From: Acidobacteriota bacterium
GTDB lineage: Bacteria; Acidobacteriota; Thermoanaerobaculia; Gp7-AA8
DNA length: 49,511 nt
Reading direction: 5' to 3'
Assembly: GCA_021781455.1 (NCBI GenBank)
Contig: JAJXWV010000008.1
Coordinates: 1-49,511 of the forward strand
Part shown: in pieces, positions 14,903-23,018 of the stretch
Numbering within the stretch: position 1 is the stretch's first letter
How the letters are laid out: the number at the start of each line of letters is the position of its first letter
Notes under the pieces: model-generated
The model's input: the letters and a program-made list of their open reading frames with translations, nothing else
Databases searched by the model: none
Told to the model about the DNA's origin: nothing
Made by a program: the position numbers and the translations under genes

Positions 14903-17776
14903 ATGCCTGAAACCATTCTCGTAGTCGAGTACGAACCTCGTTACACGGATCGGGTTCGGCAAGCGCTTGCAGGACACCCCTTCACCACCGCGTTCGCCAA
15001 GGACGGTGACGAGGCCTTGCGCGCTATCGCCGCCACCCGGCCGACGCTGATCGTCCTCTCGTCGGTCATTCCGCGGACGACCACATCCGACCTGATTCGG
15101 GCCATTCGCAGCCAGAGTCCGCTGGAGCAAACCCCCATTCTGCTGACCGTCTCGGGGTACACGGGGAAGATGCCCAGGGCCGATGCCGAGCGCGTCGGAG
15201 CGTCCGACATCCTGCCGAAGCCCTATACCGAGAGCGACTTTCTCGGCAAAGTGCAGCAGATGCTCGGGATCAGCGCGAGTGCTGCGGACGGGACGCCCAA
15301 TCCAGACTACGGGGTCCACGGCACGAGCGCCGCCGGAGGACAGCTGACGTCGAACGAGATATTCGGCGATCTTCTGACCGACGACAAACCGGCCGCCGCC
15401 GCGAAGAAGAGCATCAACGTGACCGGCGACGTCGACAAGATGCTGGAGTCGACGCTCGCGGGCATGATGCCCCAGCGCAAAACCTCGACGGGCATTCCCC
15501 GTCCGGTGACCTCGCCGGGGACCGAGCCGCGGCCGCGCACCCAACCGGGCGCTGCGGAGCTCGACAAGATTCTGCACGACACCCTTTCAGGCCTCGAAAG
15601 AGGTCCAGGCCGACCGAAGAGCAACCCGCCGGCAGTGCCGCAGCCTTCTGTCGCCCAGCAGACCGTGCCGGCACCGGAAGCACCAGCGCGCCCCATCGCG
15701 CCTCCGCCCGTCGCGCCTCCACCCGTCGCGCCGCCAGTCGCAGCGCCGACCGCTCCCGTCGTGGAGAAGGTGTCGCTCTCTTCGCCGGTCATCCCGAGCC
15801 CCGCGCCGCAGCCGGTCATCGAAAAGCCGGCGGAAGAGGAGCAGGAGCCGGTCGATGGAATCCGATTCGGCCAGTACGTGCTGCTCGACAAGATCGCGAC
15901 GGGCGGGATGGCCGAGGTGTGGAAGGCGCGGATGCGCGGAGTGGAGGGATTTCAGAAGATCGTCGCGATCAAGAAGATCCTGCCACATCTGTCGGACAAC
16001 CGCGACTTCATCGACATGTTCATCGATGAGGCGAAGCTGGCGGCGCAGCTCACGCACAACAACATCATCCACATCTATGACCTCGGCAAGATCCAGAGCT
16101 CGTACTACATCGCCATGGAGTACGTGGACGGCTGGGATCTGAAGACGATTCTCAAAAAAGCGCAGGATCGTGACCAGCCGCTGACCGTCGAGCTGGCGCT
16201 GTTCATCACCTCGAAGATTGCCGCCGCGCTCGATTATGCTCACCGCCGTCGCGACTTCAACGACCAGGAGATGGGGCTGGTCCACCGCGACGTCTCTCCG
16301 CAGAACGTCCTGATCTCGCAGGAAGGCGACATCAAGCTCTGTGACTTCGGAATCGCCAAGGCTGCCTCCAAGGCGTCGCACACGCAGGCCGGAGCGCTCA
16401 AGGGAAAATTGCAGTACATGTCGCCGGAGCAGGCCTGGGGCCGCGCCATCGACCGGCGCTCCGACATCTTCGCACTGGCCGCCGTGCTGTTCGAGCTCCT
16501 CACCGGGCGCAAGCTGTTCAGCGGTGACAACGAGCTGTCCATTCTCGAACAGGTCCGCGAGGCGCGGGTTATTCCTCCCTCACAGATCAACGAAGAAGTG
16601 ACGCCGGAGATCGACCAGGTCGTTCTGAAGGCGCTGCACAAGGATCCGGAGAACCGCTATCAGACGGCCGGCGAGATGGCTCGCGACATCGACCAGATCC
16701 TCTACACATTCCGCCCCACGCCGACCAGCGCCGACCTCGCCATCTTCATGCATCGCCTCTCCACCACCGAGCCGGTGCGCGTTCATCCCGATCTCGATGA
16801 GACCGTGATCGACGAGGCGCCGGCCGTCACCCCTGTGATCGCAGCGATGGCCAGGCCGGTTGCGGCGGCAGTCCCCGCCGCCACTCCGGTCGTTCCACCG
16901 CCGCCCGTCGCGGCGGCCCCTTCCATGTTCGTGGCTGAGCGAGCGGCAAAGAAAGCCCCGATCGTACCGATCGCCATCGCCGCCGTTGTCGTCATCGCCA
17001 TCGGCATCGGTGCGTTCGTCATGATGCGGGGCAAGGGACAGAGCGCAGCGCCCGCTGCCACTTCATCGGCGGTCGCACAACAGAAGGGCGCCGTCGCGCC
17101 GGGCGCTGCCCCGGCTTCAACGACGGCGGCGCCGGAATCTGCCACGGCACCGGTGGCCGCTGCTGCAGCGTCGACCGATACCGCCATCGATCAAACGAAG
17201 GTCGACGCGGAAGTGCAGAAGCGCCTGGAGGCCGAGCGAGCGAAGCTGGAGCAACTGGCGCGATCGCAGCAGCCCCAGACGCAGACCGCTGCGGCAGCGC
17301 GGCCGCCGGCAGCACGTCCGCCGGTTCAGACCGCGTCGGTCGCGCCGCCACCTGTGACCGAGACCCACGCTCCCGTGCCGGTGGTGACGCAGACAGTCGC
17401 ACCGCCACCGGTCCAGACGGAGACACATGCGCCGGCTGTTCCTCAGCCGGTCACTGAAACTGTCGCGCGAGCAAAGGAAGGAGATCTCATCACCGGTGGC
17501 GAAGGTCTAACCGCGCCGCGCCTTCTGCGCCTCTCCACGCCGGAGTATCCGCTGCTGGCCCGCCAGCAGCGCGTCGAAGGCCTCGTGCTGATGAGCGTGC
17601 TCATCTCCGAGAAGGGCCAAGTGATGCAGGTCAAGCTCCTTCGCGGAGTGAACAGACCAGTCGGTCTCAACGAGGCGGCGGAGGCGGCCGTGCGCCGCTC
17701 GACCTTTGCTCCGGGGATGAAGGATGGGGTGCACGTGAAGGCGTGGATGACGGTGCCGATCAACTTTAAACTATAA
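14903..17776 (+). CDS. Degenerate receiver - Ser/Thr kinase - TM - TonB C-terminal fusion protein
   Basis: This 957-residue protein has four parts. Residues 1-120 have a receiver fold (ILVVEYEP, LPKPY), but the phospho-acceptor aspartate position is Ser53 (LIVLSSVIP) and the usual acidic pair is E-Y, so phosphorylation at that site is unlikely. A proline-rich linker follows. Residues about 322-600 are a Hanks-type kinase: ATGGMAEV glycine loop, VAIKKI with Lys357, HRDVSPQN with Asp463, DFG with Asp481, and YMSPEQ. A second proline/alanine-rich stretch leads to one membrane helix (about 686-707). A charged helical segment (about 762-790) and more proline/threonine-rich sequence follow. Residues about 868-957 are a TonB C-terminal domain (TPEYPLLARQQRVEG... 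VKAWMTVPINFKL). The kinase would be cytoplasmic and the TonB domain periplasmic. ATG 14903 has only a weak ribosome binding site. Confidence 0.9.
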   Translation: MPETILVVEYEPRYTDRVRQALAGHPFTTAFAKDGDEALRAIAATRPTLIVLSSVIPRTTTSDLIRAIRSQSPLEQTPILLTVSGYTGKMPRADAERVGASDILPKPYTESDFLGKVQQMLGISASAADGTPNPDYGVHGTSAAGGQLTSNEIFGDLLTDDKPAAAAKKSINVTGDVDKMLESTLAGMMPQRKTSTGIPRPVTSPGTEPRPRTQPGAAELDKILHDTLSGLERGPGRPKSNPPAVPQPSVAQQTVPAPEAPARPIAPPPVAPPPVAPPVAAPTAPVVEKVSLSSPVIPSPAPQPVIEKPAEEEQEPVDGIRFGQYVLLDKIATGGMAEVWKARMRGVEGFQKIVAIKKILPHLSDNRDFIDMFIDEAKLAAQLTHNNIIHIYDLGKIQSSYYIAMEYVDGWDLKTILKKAQDRDQPLTVELALFITSKIAAALDYAHRRRDFNDQEMGLVHRDVSPQNVLISQEGDIKLCDFGIAKAASKASHTQAGALKGKLQYMSPEQAWGRAIDRRSDIFALAAVLFELLTGRKLFSGDNELSILEQVREARVIPPSQINEEVTPEIDQVVLKALHKDPENRYQTAGEMARDIDQILYTFRPTPTSADLAIFMHRLSTTEPVRVHPDLDETVIDEAPAVTPVIAAMARPVAAAVPAATPVVPPPPVAAAPSMFVAERAAKKAPIVPIAIAAVVVIAIGIGAFVMMRGKGQSAAPAATSSAVAQQKGAVAPGAAPASTTAAPESATAPVAAAAASTDTAIDQTKVDAEVQKRLEAERAKLEQLARSQQPQTQTAAAARPPAARPPVQTASVAPPPVTETHAPVPVVTQTVAPPPVQTETHAPAVPQPVTETVARAKEGDLITGGEGLTAPRLLRLSTPEYPLLARQQRVEGLVLMSVLISEKGQVMQVKLLRGVNRPVGLNEAAEAAVRRSTFAPGMKDGVHVKAWMTVPINFKL

Positions 17777-17809
17777 TCCGCGGCCGGCAAGTGCTTTGGA
17801 GGGTGTGAG

Positions 17810-18040
17810 ATGCCGACTCTGACGGACCAGCAGCGGAAGTTCTACGAGACCACTCTGCAGGTCACCAAACAGGAAATCAACGACCTCAAGGATCAGATCG
17901 AAGAAGAGCTCTCCAAGGTCAAGGACAGGATCGCGGAACTGCAAACCGCCATCAACGCCTCCAAGCAGATGTACGCCGCCGCCTGTGCCCGCCTCGGCAT
18001 CGCCAACGACCTCGAGGAAGAAGAGGGCGGCGAGCAGTAG
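17810..18040 (+). CDS. Small coiled-coil protein, 76 residues
   Basis: This short soluble protein is dominated by one charged amphipathic helix (TKQEINDLKDQIEEELSKVK and on to about residue 50), then a segment MYAAACARLGIANDL and an acidic tail EEEEGGEQ. GGAGGG about 10 bases upstream supports the ATG. It lies 33 bases after the kinase/TonB fusion gene and is closed by an intrinsic terminator, so the two are probably cotranscribed. It could be an accessory or scaffold partner of the kinase. I do not recognise a family, and the function is unknown. Confidence 0.75.
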   Translation: MPTLTDQQRKFYETTLQVTKQEINDLKDQIEEELSKVKDRIAELQTAINASKQMYAAACARLGIANDLEEEEGGEQ

Positions 18041-18065
18041 GCCTTCACAACTTCGTCCCTCGTTG

Positions 18066-18095
18066 AACTGCAGCCTTAGCGCTGCAGTTTTTCTT
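18066..18095 (+). terminator. Intrinsic terminator after the kinase/coiled-coil unit
   Basis: A 9-base stem, AACTGCAGC with GCTGCAGTT, closed by a 6-base loop and followed by TTTTTCTT, begins 26 bases after the coiled-coil gene. It ends the two-gene transcription unit. Confidence 0.85.
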
Positions 18096-18127
18096 AGCGC
18101 AACGACTCCAGCCTGCGTCCGGAGTTT

Positions 18128-18204
18128 CAACCACAGAGACGCAGAGCTGGCGAGCGGAGCGAGCCTGCGCCATGTACCTCGGTGTCTCTGTGTCTCTGTG
18201 GTGA
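18128..18204. repeat. CCACAGAGACGCAGAG inverted repeat
   Basis: The left arm AACCACAGAGACGCAGAG (about 18129) pairs with CTCTGTGTCTCTGTGGT (about 18187-18203) across a loop of about 40 bases. The same word family makes the repeat at 19118-19175. It lies between the terminator and the BtuF-like gene. Confidence 0.85.
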
Positions 18205-18252
18205 AAATTCAGGGCCGACCTGAGGGATGAGTCCTGTCGCTATACTCGCCGG

Positions 18253-19107
18253 GTGCGCCCTTCGCTGCTGCTCGTCCTGATGGCGATCGCCTGCGCCGCT
18301 CCTCCTCCTGCCACGATGCGCGACGACCTCGGCCGCGCGATCGCCGTGCCGGCCAAGATTCATCGCATCGTCACGCTCGCTCCGAACCTCACCGAGATGG
18401 TGTTCGCCATCGGTGCCGGAGCGAAGGTGGTGGCGACGGACAGCTTCTCGGACGTTCCCGCTGCGGCGAAGGGTCTGCCGAAGGTCGGAGGTGTTCCGCC
18501 TAACGTCGAGCGGATCGTGGCCGCCCGGCCGGACCTGGCCCTGACGGTGAGCAACAGCGGCGATGCCGCCCTGGCGGCGGCGCTGCTGGCGGCGAACGTG
18601 CCTCTCTACATCGTGAGAACGGACCGCATTCGCGACGTGCCGCGCGCGATCGAGACGCTCGGGCGAATCCTCGACGCGCCGGACGCGACCGGTGTCGCAG
18701 CGGCGCTTCGACGGGGGATCGAGGCGCAAAGGCGGCAGCGCACCCGTCCGCCCCGCGTGCTCTTTGCGATCTGGACGGATCCGCTGTACGTGGCCGGCCG
18801 CGGGACTTTCGGCGATGACCTGCTGTCGCTTGCCGGAGCCCGGAACGCGGTGCAGGCTGCCGGCTGGCCGCAGTACTCGCTCGAGTCGATCGTGGCCGAT
18901 CCGCCCGATCTGATTCTCTATCCTGACAAGTCGGTGACGCCGGCTGCGATCGAAGCGCTGTTCCGCGCCGCTCCGGAGTTGCGGACGCGAACCACGGCAG
19001 TGGCCGTCGATGAGAACCGCTTCACGCGTCCCGGTCCACGCCTTGTCGAAGCCGCCGCGGAGCTGAACGCGATTCTCGACCGCTGGGAAGCGGAGCACCG
19101 GAAGTGA
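18253..19107 (+). CDS. BtuF-like periplasmic substrate-binding (lipo)protein
   Basis: A 284-residue binding protein of the cobalamin/iron-siderophore ABC importer family. The start is GTG. The N-terminus MRPSLLLVLMAIACAAP is a signal sequence with a lipobox-like AIAC, so it is probably a lipoprotein. The family signature is clear: DLGRAIAVPAKIHRIVTLAPNLTE at the start of lobe 1, KVGGVPPNVERIVAARPDLAL, and in lobe 2 VLFAIWTDPLYVAGRGTFGDDLL and ESIVADPPDLILYP. A permease and an ATPase follow on the same strand. The ligand could be a corrinoid, heme or siderophore. No cobalamin riboswitch was found upstream, and the available leader is too short to hold one. Confidence 0.88.
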   Translation: MRPSLLLVLMAIACAAPPPATMRDDLGRAIAVPAKIHRIVTLAPNLTEMVFAIGAGAKVVATDSFSDVPAAAKGLPKVGGVPPNVERIVAARPDLALTVSNSGDAALAAALLAANVPLYIVRTDRIRDVPRAIETLGRILDAPDATGVAAALRRGIEAQRRQRTRPPRVLFAIWTDPLYVAGRGTFGDDLLSLAGARNAVQAAGWPQYSLESIVADPPDLILYPDKSVTPAAIEALFRAAPELRTRTTAVAVDENRFTRPGPRLVEAAAELNAILDRWEAEHRK

Positions 19108-19117
19108 GAAGAGCACC

Positions 19118-19175
19118 AAACCACAGAGGCACAGAGTTCACCGAGGTTCTCTGTGCTCTCTGTGCCTCTGTGGTT
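19118..19175. repeat. CCACAGAGGCACAGAG inverted repeat inside the importer operon
   Basis: ACCACAGAGGCACAGAG (about 19119) pairs with CTCTGTGCCTCTGTGGT (about 19158-19174) across a short loop, with an extra CTCTGTGCT word in the right arm. A second short tandem word, AATTCGCAATCC, follows at about 19206-19231, just before the permease start. Both lie between the binding-protein and permease genes of what should be a single operon. Confidence 0.88.
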
Positions 19176-19257
19176 GGCTGCCGAACATGATCGCGATCTC
19201 CCATCAATTCGCAATCCGCAATTCGCAATCCTCCGGTCTATGCTTTCACCGCAGCGA

Positions 19258-20259
19258 ATGACCGATTCCTCGATCCAGCCGTCGACGCATCTGCCAGGCC
19301 GGCTCTGGCGGCCGATCTTTGTGATGACGGCCGTCCTTCTGGTGGTCGTGGTGATCTCGATCTTCATCGGCGCGGCGGATGTGTCGTGGCGGTCGGTGGT
19401 TGCCGGTGACGAGACCGCCCGGGCGGTGCTGTTGCGCATCCGTCTTCCGCGAGTCATCGTCGCCGCGCTCATCGGTGCGACGCTGGCGGTCTCCGGGCTC
19501 GCATTTCAGACGCTGCTGCGCAATCCGCTCGCCGACCCGTTCATTCTCGGCGTGTCCGGTGGCGCAGCGTGCGGCGCGGCGATCTCGACGGCCTTGGGCC
19601 TGGCTCGCGTGCCGGGCCTGGTCCCGATCGTCGCCTTCGCCAGTGCCTGCAGCGCCACGGCGGCGGTGTTTCTTCTCGCTCGCCGCCACGGCCGCACCGA
19701 CACCACGCGACTGCTCCTGTCCGGGCTCGTGCTGAACGCGTTTTTCTCGGCCATCATCCTGATCGCTTTCTCGCTCGCGCCGCAGAGCGATCTTGCGGCG
19801 GCCCTGCGCTGGATGATGGGGACGCTGGCCGGCGCCACGTGGGGCGATGCCGTGCTGCTCGCTGTTCTGCTGACCATGGCCGTGATCGTGCTCGTGGTCA
19901 CCGGCAACGACCTGCGCATGCTCGCATTCGGCGAGGACGACGCCCGCGCCCGTGGCGTCGACGTGGAACGGCTGAAGCTGATCGGATTCGCGATCGCCTC
20001 GGTCGTCACCGGCGCGGCGGTTTCCGTCAGCGGCATCATCGGATTCGTCGGCCTGCTGGTGCCGCACCTGGTGCGCCTGATCTGGCGGCGCGACTTCCGT
20101 TTCCTCCTTCCGCTCTGTGTGCTCTGCGGCGCAGCACTGCTGGTGCTGTCGGATCTCGTGTCGCGAATCGCCATCGCTCCGGCCGAGCTGCCGGTCGGGG
20201 CATTCACGGCGCTGTTAGGCGTGCCGTTCTTCATTTCCCTCCTGCGGAGCGAGCGCTGA
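19258..20259 (+). CDS. FecCD/BtuC-type ABC importer permease
   Basis: This 333-residue inner-membrane permease has about nine or ten hydrophobic helices. FecCD-family landmarks are RLPRVIVAALIGATLAVSG, FQTLLRNPLADPFILGVSGG, and the C-terminal SGIIGFVGLLVPHLVRL, which precedes the coupling helix. It forms the channel for the BtuF-like and BtuD-like neighbours. The start is uncertain: ATG 19258 and ATG 19240 are both possible and neither has a clear ribosome binding site. The stop codon overlaps the ATPase start by one base (TGATG at 20257-20261), so those two are translationally coupled. Confidence 0.9.
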   Translation: MTDSSIQPSTHLPGRLWRPIFVMTAVLLVVVVISIFIGAADVSWRSVVAGDETARAVLLRIRLPRVIVAALIGATLAVSGLAFQTLLRNPLADPFILGVSGGAACGAAISTALGLARVPGLVPIVAFASACSATAAVFLLARRHGRTDTTRLLLSGLVLNAFFSAIILIAFSLAPQSDLAAALRWMMGTLAGATWGDAVLLAVLLTMAVIVLVVTGNDLRMLAFGEDDARARGVDVERLKLIGFAIASVVTGAAVSVSGIIGFVGLLVPHLVRLIWRRDFRFLLPLCVLCGAALLVLSDLVSRIAIAPAELPVGAFTALLGVPFFISLLRSER

Positions 20260-21014
20260 TGCTGCGCATCCAGAACGCTTCCTTCGCGTACGACGGCGCG
20301 GACGCCATCCGCAACGTCACCCTCGAGGTCGGCGGCGGCGGATTCCTCATGGCCCTGGCCGGCCCCAACGGTTCGGGGAAATCGACGCTGCTCAAGATGA
20401 TTGCCCGCGTGCTGCGCCCCCGCTCCGGCGAGATCTTCTTCGACGGGCAGAAGCTCACCGACTGGCCCGCCAAGGACTACGCCAGGAAGATCGGCTACCT
20501 CCCGCAGGAGATCGACGCCACGTTCCCGATGCGCGCCATCGACGTGGTCGTGTCCGGCCGCGCCGCCTACCTGGGGCGCTTCAGCTGGGAAACTTCGTCC
20601 GATTACGCGAAGGCGGAGGAGGCCCTGGCCACCTGCGATGCTTCCCACCTGGCGGGACGCTTCCTCGACGAGATGAGCGGTGGAGAGCGCAAGCGCGTCT
20701 TCCTGGCGCGCGTGCTTGCCGGCGCGCCACGGCTGATCCTGCTCGACGAGCCGTTCGCGGCGCTCGACATCGCCCATGTCCAGCAATTTGCCTTTCTCCT
20801 GCGTGGGATCGTCGACAGGACAGGCTCGACCGTGATCTTCGCCGCTCACGACCTCAACTGGGCGGCTGCCTACAGCGACAGGATGATCGTCATGCGGCGC
20901 GGCGAGATCGCCGTCGACGCCGTTCCGGCCGCGGTCATGCGTGCCGAGGTCGTGCGTGACCTGTTCGGCTTCGAGGCCCGCGTCGTGGACGGGTGGGTCG
21001 TGCCCCGGGCGTGA
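20259..21014 (+). CDS. BtuD/FepC-type ABC importer ATPase
   Basis: This 251-residue ATPase energises the importer. Motifs in order: aromatic A-loop FAYDGAD, Walker A GPNGSGKST (about residues 35-43), Q-loop GYLPQEIDA, ABC signature MSGGERKRV, Walker B LILLDEP, D-loop AALD and H-loop AAHD. Length and spacing fit the FepC/BtuD/HmuV group. The ATG overlaps the permease stop codon, so the assignment to the same transporter is firm. The transported compound is not. Confidence 0.92.
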   Translation: MLRIQNASFAYDGADAIRNVTLEVGGGGFLMALAGPNGSGKSTLLKMIARVLRPRSGEIFFDGQKLTDWPAKDYARKIGYLPQEIDATFPMRAIDVVVSGRAAYLGRFSWETSSDYAKAEEALATCDASHLAGRFLDEMSGGERKRVFLARVLAGAPRLILLDEPFAALDIAHVQQFAFLLRGIVDRTGSTVIFAAHDLNWAAAYSDRMIVMRRGEIAVDAVPAAVMRAEVVRDLFGFEARVVDGWVVPRA

Positions 21015-21021
21015 TGCCGGG

Positions 21022-21114
21022 TCACGAGGTTACGAGGTTGCGCGGTTACGCGGTAAAGCGCATTAGGGTGGGTGGGACCTCGCAACCCCGCCGCAACCGC
21101 GCAACCGCGCAACC
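21022..21114. repeat. GAGGTTGCGCGGTT inverted repeat
   Basis: The left arm (about 21022-21052) has ACGAGGTTGCGCGGTTACGC. The right arm (about 21077-21114) has ACCTCGCAACCCC followed by CGCAACCGCGCAACC runs. It begins 8 bases after the ATPase stop codon and lies in the gap before the DUF1800 gene. It belongs to the same family as 14657-14793 and 22919-23000. Confidence 0.85.
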
Positions 21115-21169
21115 AGTCCCCGCGCGTCTCTCCCGTAAACGTCACCGACGCATGTTCGTCCAAATCTGC

Positions 21170-22912
21170 ATGAGAAGCACGGCCCGAATCATCGCCACGG
21201 CGCTCTCGCTGTTGCTGCTCGCCGGCCTCACGAGCTCCGACGCGAAGCTCACCGAGCGGCAGCGAGCTCTGCACGCTCTCAACCGCCTCGGCTTCGGCCC
21301 GCGGCCCGGGGATGTCGACCGCGTCATGAAGACGGGTGTCGACGTCTGGATCGATCAGCAGCTTCACCCCGAGGCCATACCGGACAAGGCCGTCGAGACT
21401 CGGCTGGCGCAATTTCCGTCGCTGAAGATGTCGGACTCCGACCTGCTCCGCACCTATTACGCGCCGCTCCTGATGGCGCGGCAGAGGATGAAGCAGGCGG
21501 CCTCGACCGCTGCGGACAACGGCACTGCCAGGACCGATCCGGTGGAGCTGCGCAAGGAGCTGTTGAAGGACATCCCTGCGGACCGGCGGCCGCAGATCCC
21601 CTTTCAGGAGCTGACGGCCCAGCGCATCCTTCGCGCCGCCGACTCCGAGCGCCAGCTCAACGAAGTCATGGTCGACTTCTGGTTCAACCACTTCAACGTT
21701 TTTGCGGGGAAGGGCATCGACCGGTACCTGCTCACGAGCTACGAGCGGGACGTAATCCGGCCGCACATCTGGGGTCGTTTCGAAGACCTGCTCATGGCCA
21801 CCGCGAAGTCTCCGGCCATGCTGTTCTATCTCGACAACGCGCGGTCGGTAGCCGATCCGGCGAACCGGCCCAGGCAGCAGCCACGGGTGGCGGCGCGCGC
21901 CTTCGGGCGCGGTACGTTCGGTGGTGGCGGCTTCCGCGGACGCGGCCTCGGCGCCGCGGTGATGATCAGGCCACCTCGCGCCCAGAGCCGGAACCAGAAT
22001 CGGAACAGGGGCGGGCTCAACGAGAACTACGCACGCGAGATCATGGAGCTGCACACGCTCGGCGTGAACGGCGGCTACACGCAGAAGGACGTGACCGAGC
22101 TGGCCCGCGTCTTCACCGGATGGGGCATCGCTCCGCCGCGGCAGGGCGGCGGGTTCGTCTTCCGCCCGCAGCTCCACGACGTGGCGCCGAAGACCGTGTT
22201 AGGCGTGCACTTCCCGGCCGGCGGAGGGATCGAGGAAGGGGAGAGGATGATCCACATCCTCGCCCACCATCCGGCGACCGCCCACCACATCGCTTACGAG
22301 CTCTGTCAGCGGCTGGTGGCCGACGATCCGCCGCCCGCACTCGTCGACCGCGTGGCGAAGAAGTTCCTCGCTACCGACGGCGACCTGCGGGAAACCGTCC
22401 GCGCGGTGATCCAGAGTCCCGAGTTCTGGGATCCGCAGAACTACCGCGCCAAGGTGAAGTCGCCGTTCGAATACGAGATCTCCGCGGTACGCGCCATGGG
22501 AGCGACGATCGAGAACCCGATGGCCATTGCGCGCACGCTGCGGCAGATCGGCGAGCCGCTTTACGGTGCGCAGCCACCCACCGGCTATTCCGACGTCGCC
22601 GCCACCTGGGTGAACACCGGCGCCCTGATGAACCGCCTCAACTTCGCGCTGGCCCTGGCCGCCAACAGAGTTCCTGGCGTCAAGGGCGATCCCGCCAGCC
22701 TCATCCCTGCGGCAGCCGCTGCGGACCCGGTGAGCTCCGTGGACGCCCTGGCCGTCGCTCTGACCGGCGGCGATCTCACCACCCAGACCCGGGACACGAT
22801 CAAGGCCCGCATCGTGGAGAGGAAGGCACCGGAACAGGACCCGTGGGCCAACACCCAGCTGCCGACCGTAGCCGGCCTGATTCTCGGCAGTCCGGAGTTC
22901 CAACGACAATGA
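21170..22912 (+). CDS. Exported DUF1800 family protein
   Basis: A 580-residue protein of unknown biochemical function, nearly always encoded next to a DUF1501 protein, as here. MRSTARIIATALSLLLLAGL is a signal peptide, which favours the ATG at 21170 over the one at 21152. Family landmarks are ALNRLGFGPRPGDVDRV, VMVDFWFNHFNVF, NENYAREIMELHTLGVNGGY followed by TQKDVTELARVFTGW, and HHPATAHHIAYELCQRLV. Between about residues 240 and 285 there is a glycine/arginine/asparagine-rich insertion (RAFGRGTFGGGGFRGRG, QSRNQNRNRGG), probably a disordered loop. The export route matches its Tat-exported partner only loosely, since this signal lacks a twin-arginine motif. Confidence 0.9.
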   Translation: MRSTARIIATALSLLLLAGLTSSDAKLTERQRALHALNRLGFGPRPGDVDRVMKTGVDVWIDQQLHPEAIPDKAVETRLAQFPSLKMSDSDLLRTYYAPLLMARQRMKQAASTAADNGTARTDPVELRKELLKDIPADRRPQIPFQELTAQRILRAADSERQLNEVMVDFWFNHFNVFAGKGIDRYLLTSYERDVIRPHIWGRFEDLLMATAKSPAMLFYLDNARSVADPANRPRQQPRVAARAFGRGTFGGGGFRGRGLGAAVMIRPPRAQSRNQNRNRGGLNENYAREIMELHTLGVNGGYTQKDVTELARVFTGWGIAPPRQGGGFVFRPQLHDVAPKTVLGVHFPAGGGIEEGERMIHILAHHPATAHHIAYELCQRLVADDPPPALVDRVAKKFLATDGDLRETVRAVIQSPEFWDPQNYRAKVKSPFEYEISAVRAMGATIENPMAIARTLRQIGEPLYGAQPPTGYSDVAATWVNTGALMNRLNFALALAANRVPGVKGDPASLIPAAAAADPVSSVDALAVALTGGDLTTQTRDTIKARIVERKAPEQDPWANTQLPTVAGLILGSPEFQRQ

Positions 22913-22918
22913 TGATTC

Positions 22919-23000
22919 CGGGTTTCGAGGTTGCGAGGTTACGAGGCCCCGCCCATGCCAAGGACCGCCTCGTGACCTCGCAACCTCGCAACCTCGTGAC
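22919..23000. repeat. GAGGTTGCGAGGTTACGAGG inverted repeat between DUF1800 and DUF1501
   Basis: The left arm (about 22925-22947) is a tandem GAGGTTGCGAGGTTACGAGG. The right arm (about 22968-23000) is CTCGTGACCTCGCAACCTCG and a further ACCTCGTGAC. The loop is about 20 bases. It occupies the gap between two genes that normally act together and ends 19 bases before the second start codon, just upstream of that gene's GGAG ribosome binding site. Confidence 0.88.
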
Positions 23001-23018
23001 CAGCTTTTGGAGCTACCA

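Noticed and set aside
18041-18252. Cobalamin riboswitch before the BtuF-like gene
   Set aside because: The interval is filled by an intrinsic terminator and a CCACAGAG inverted repeat. No B12-box-like sequence was seen, and there is too little room left.
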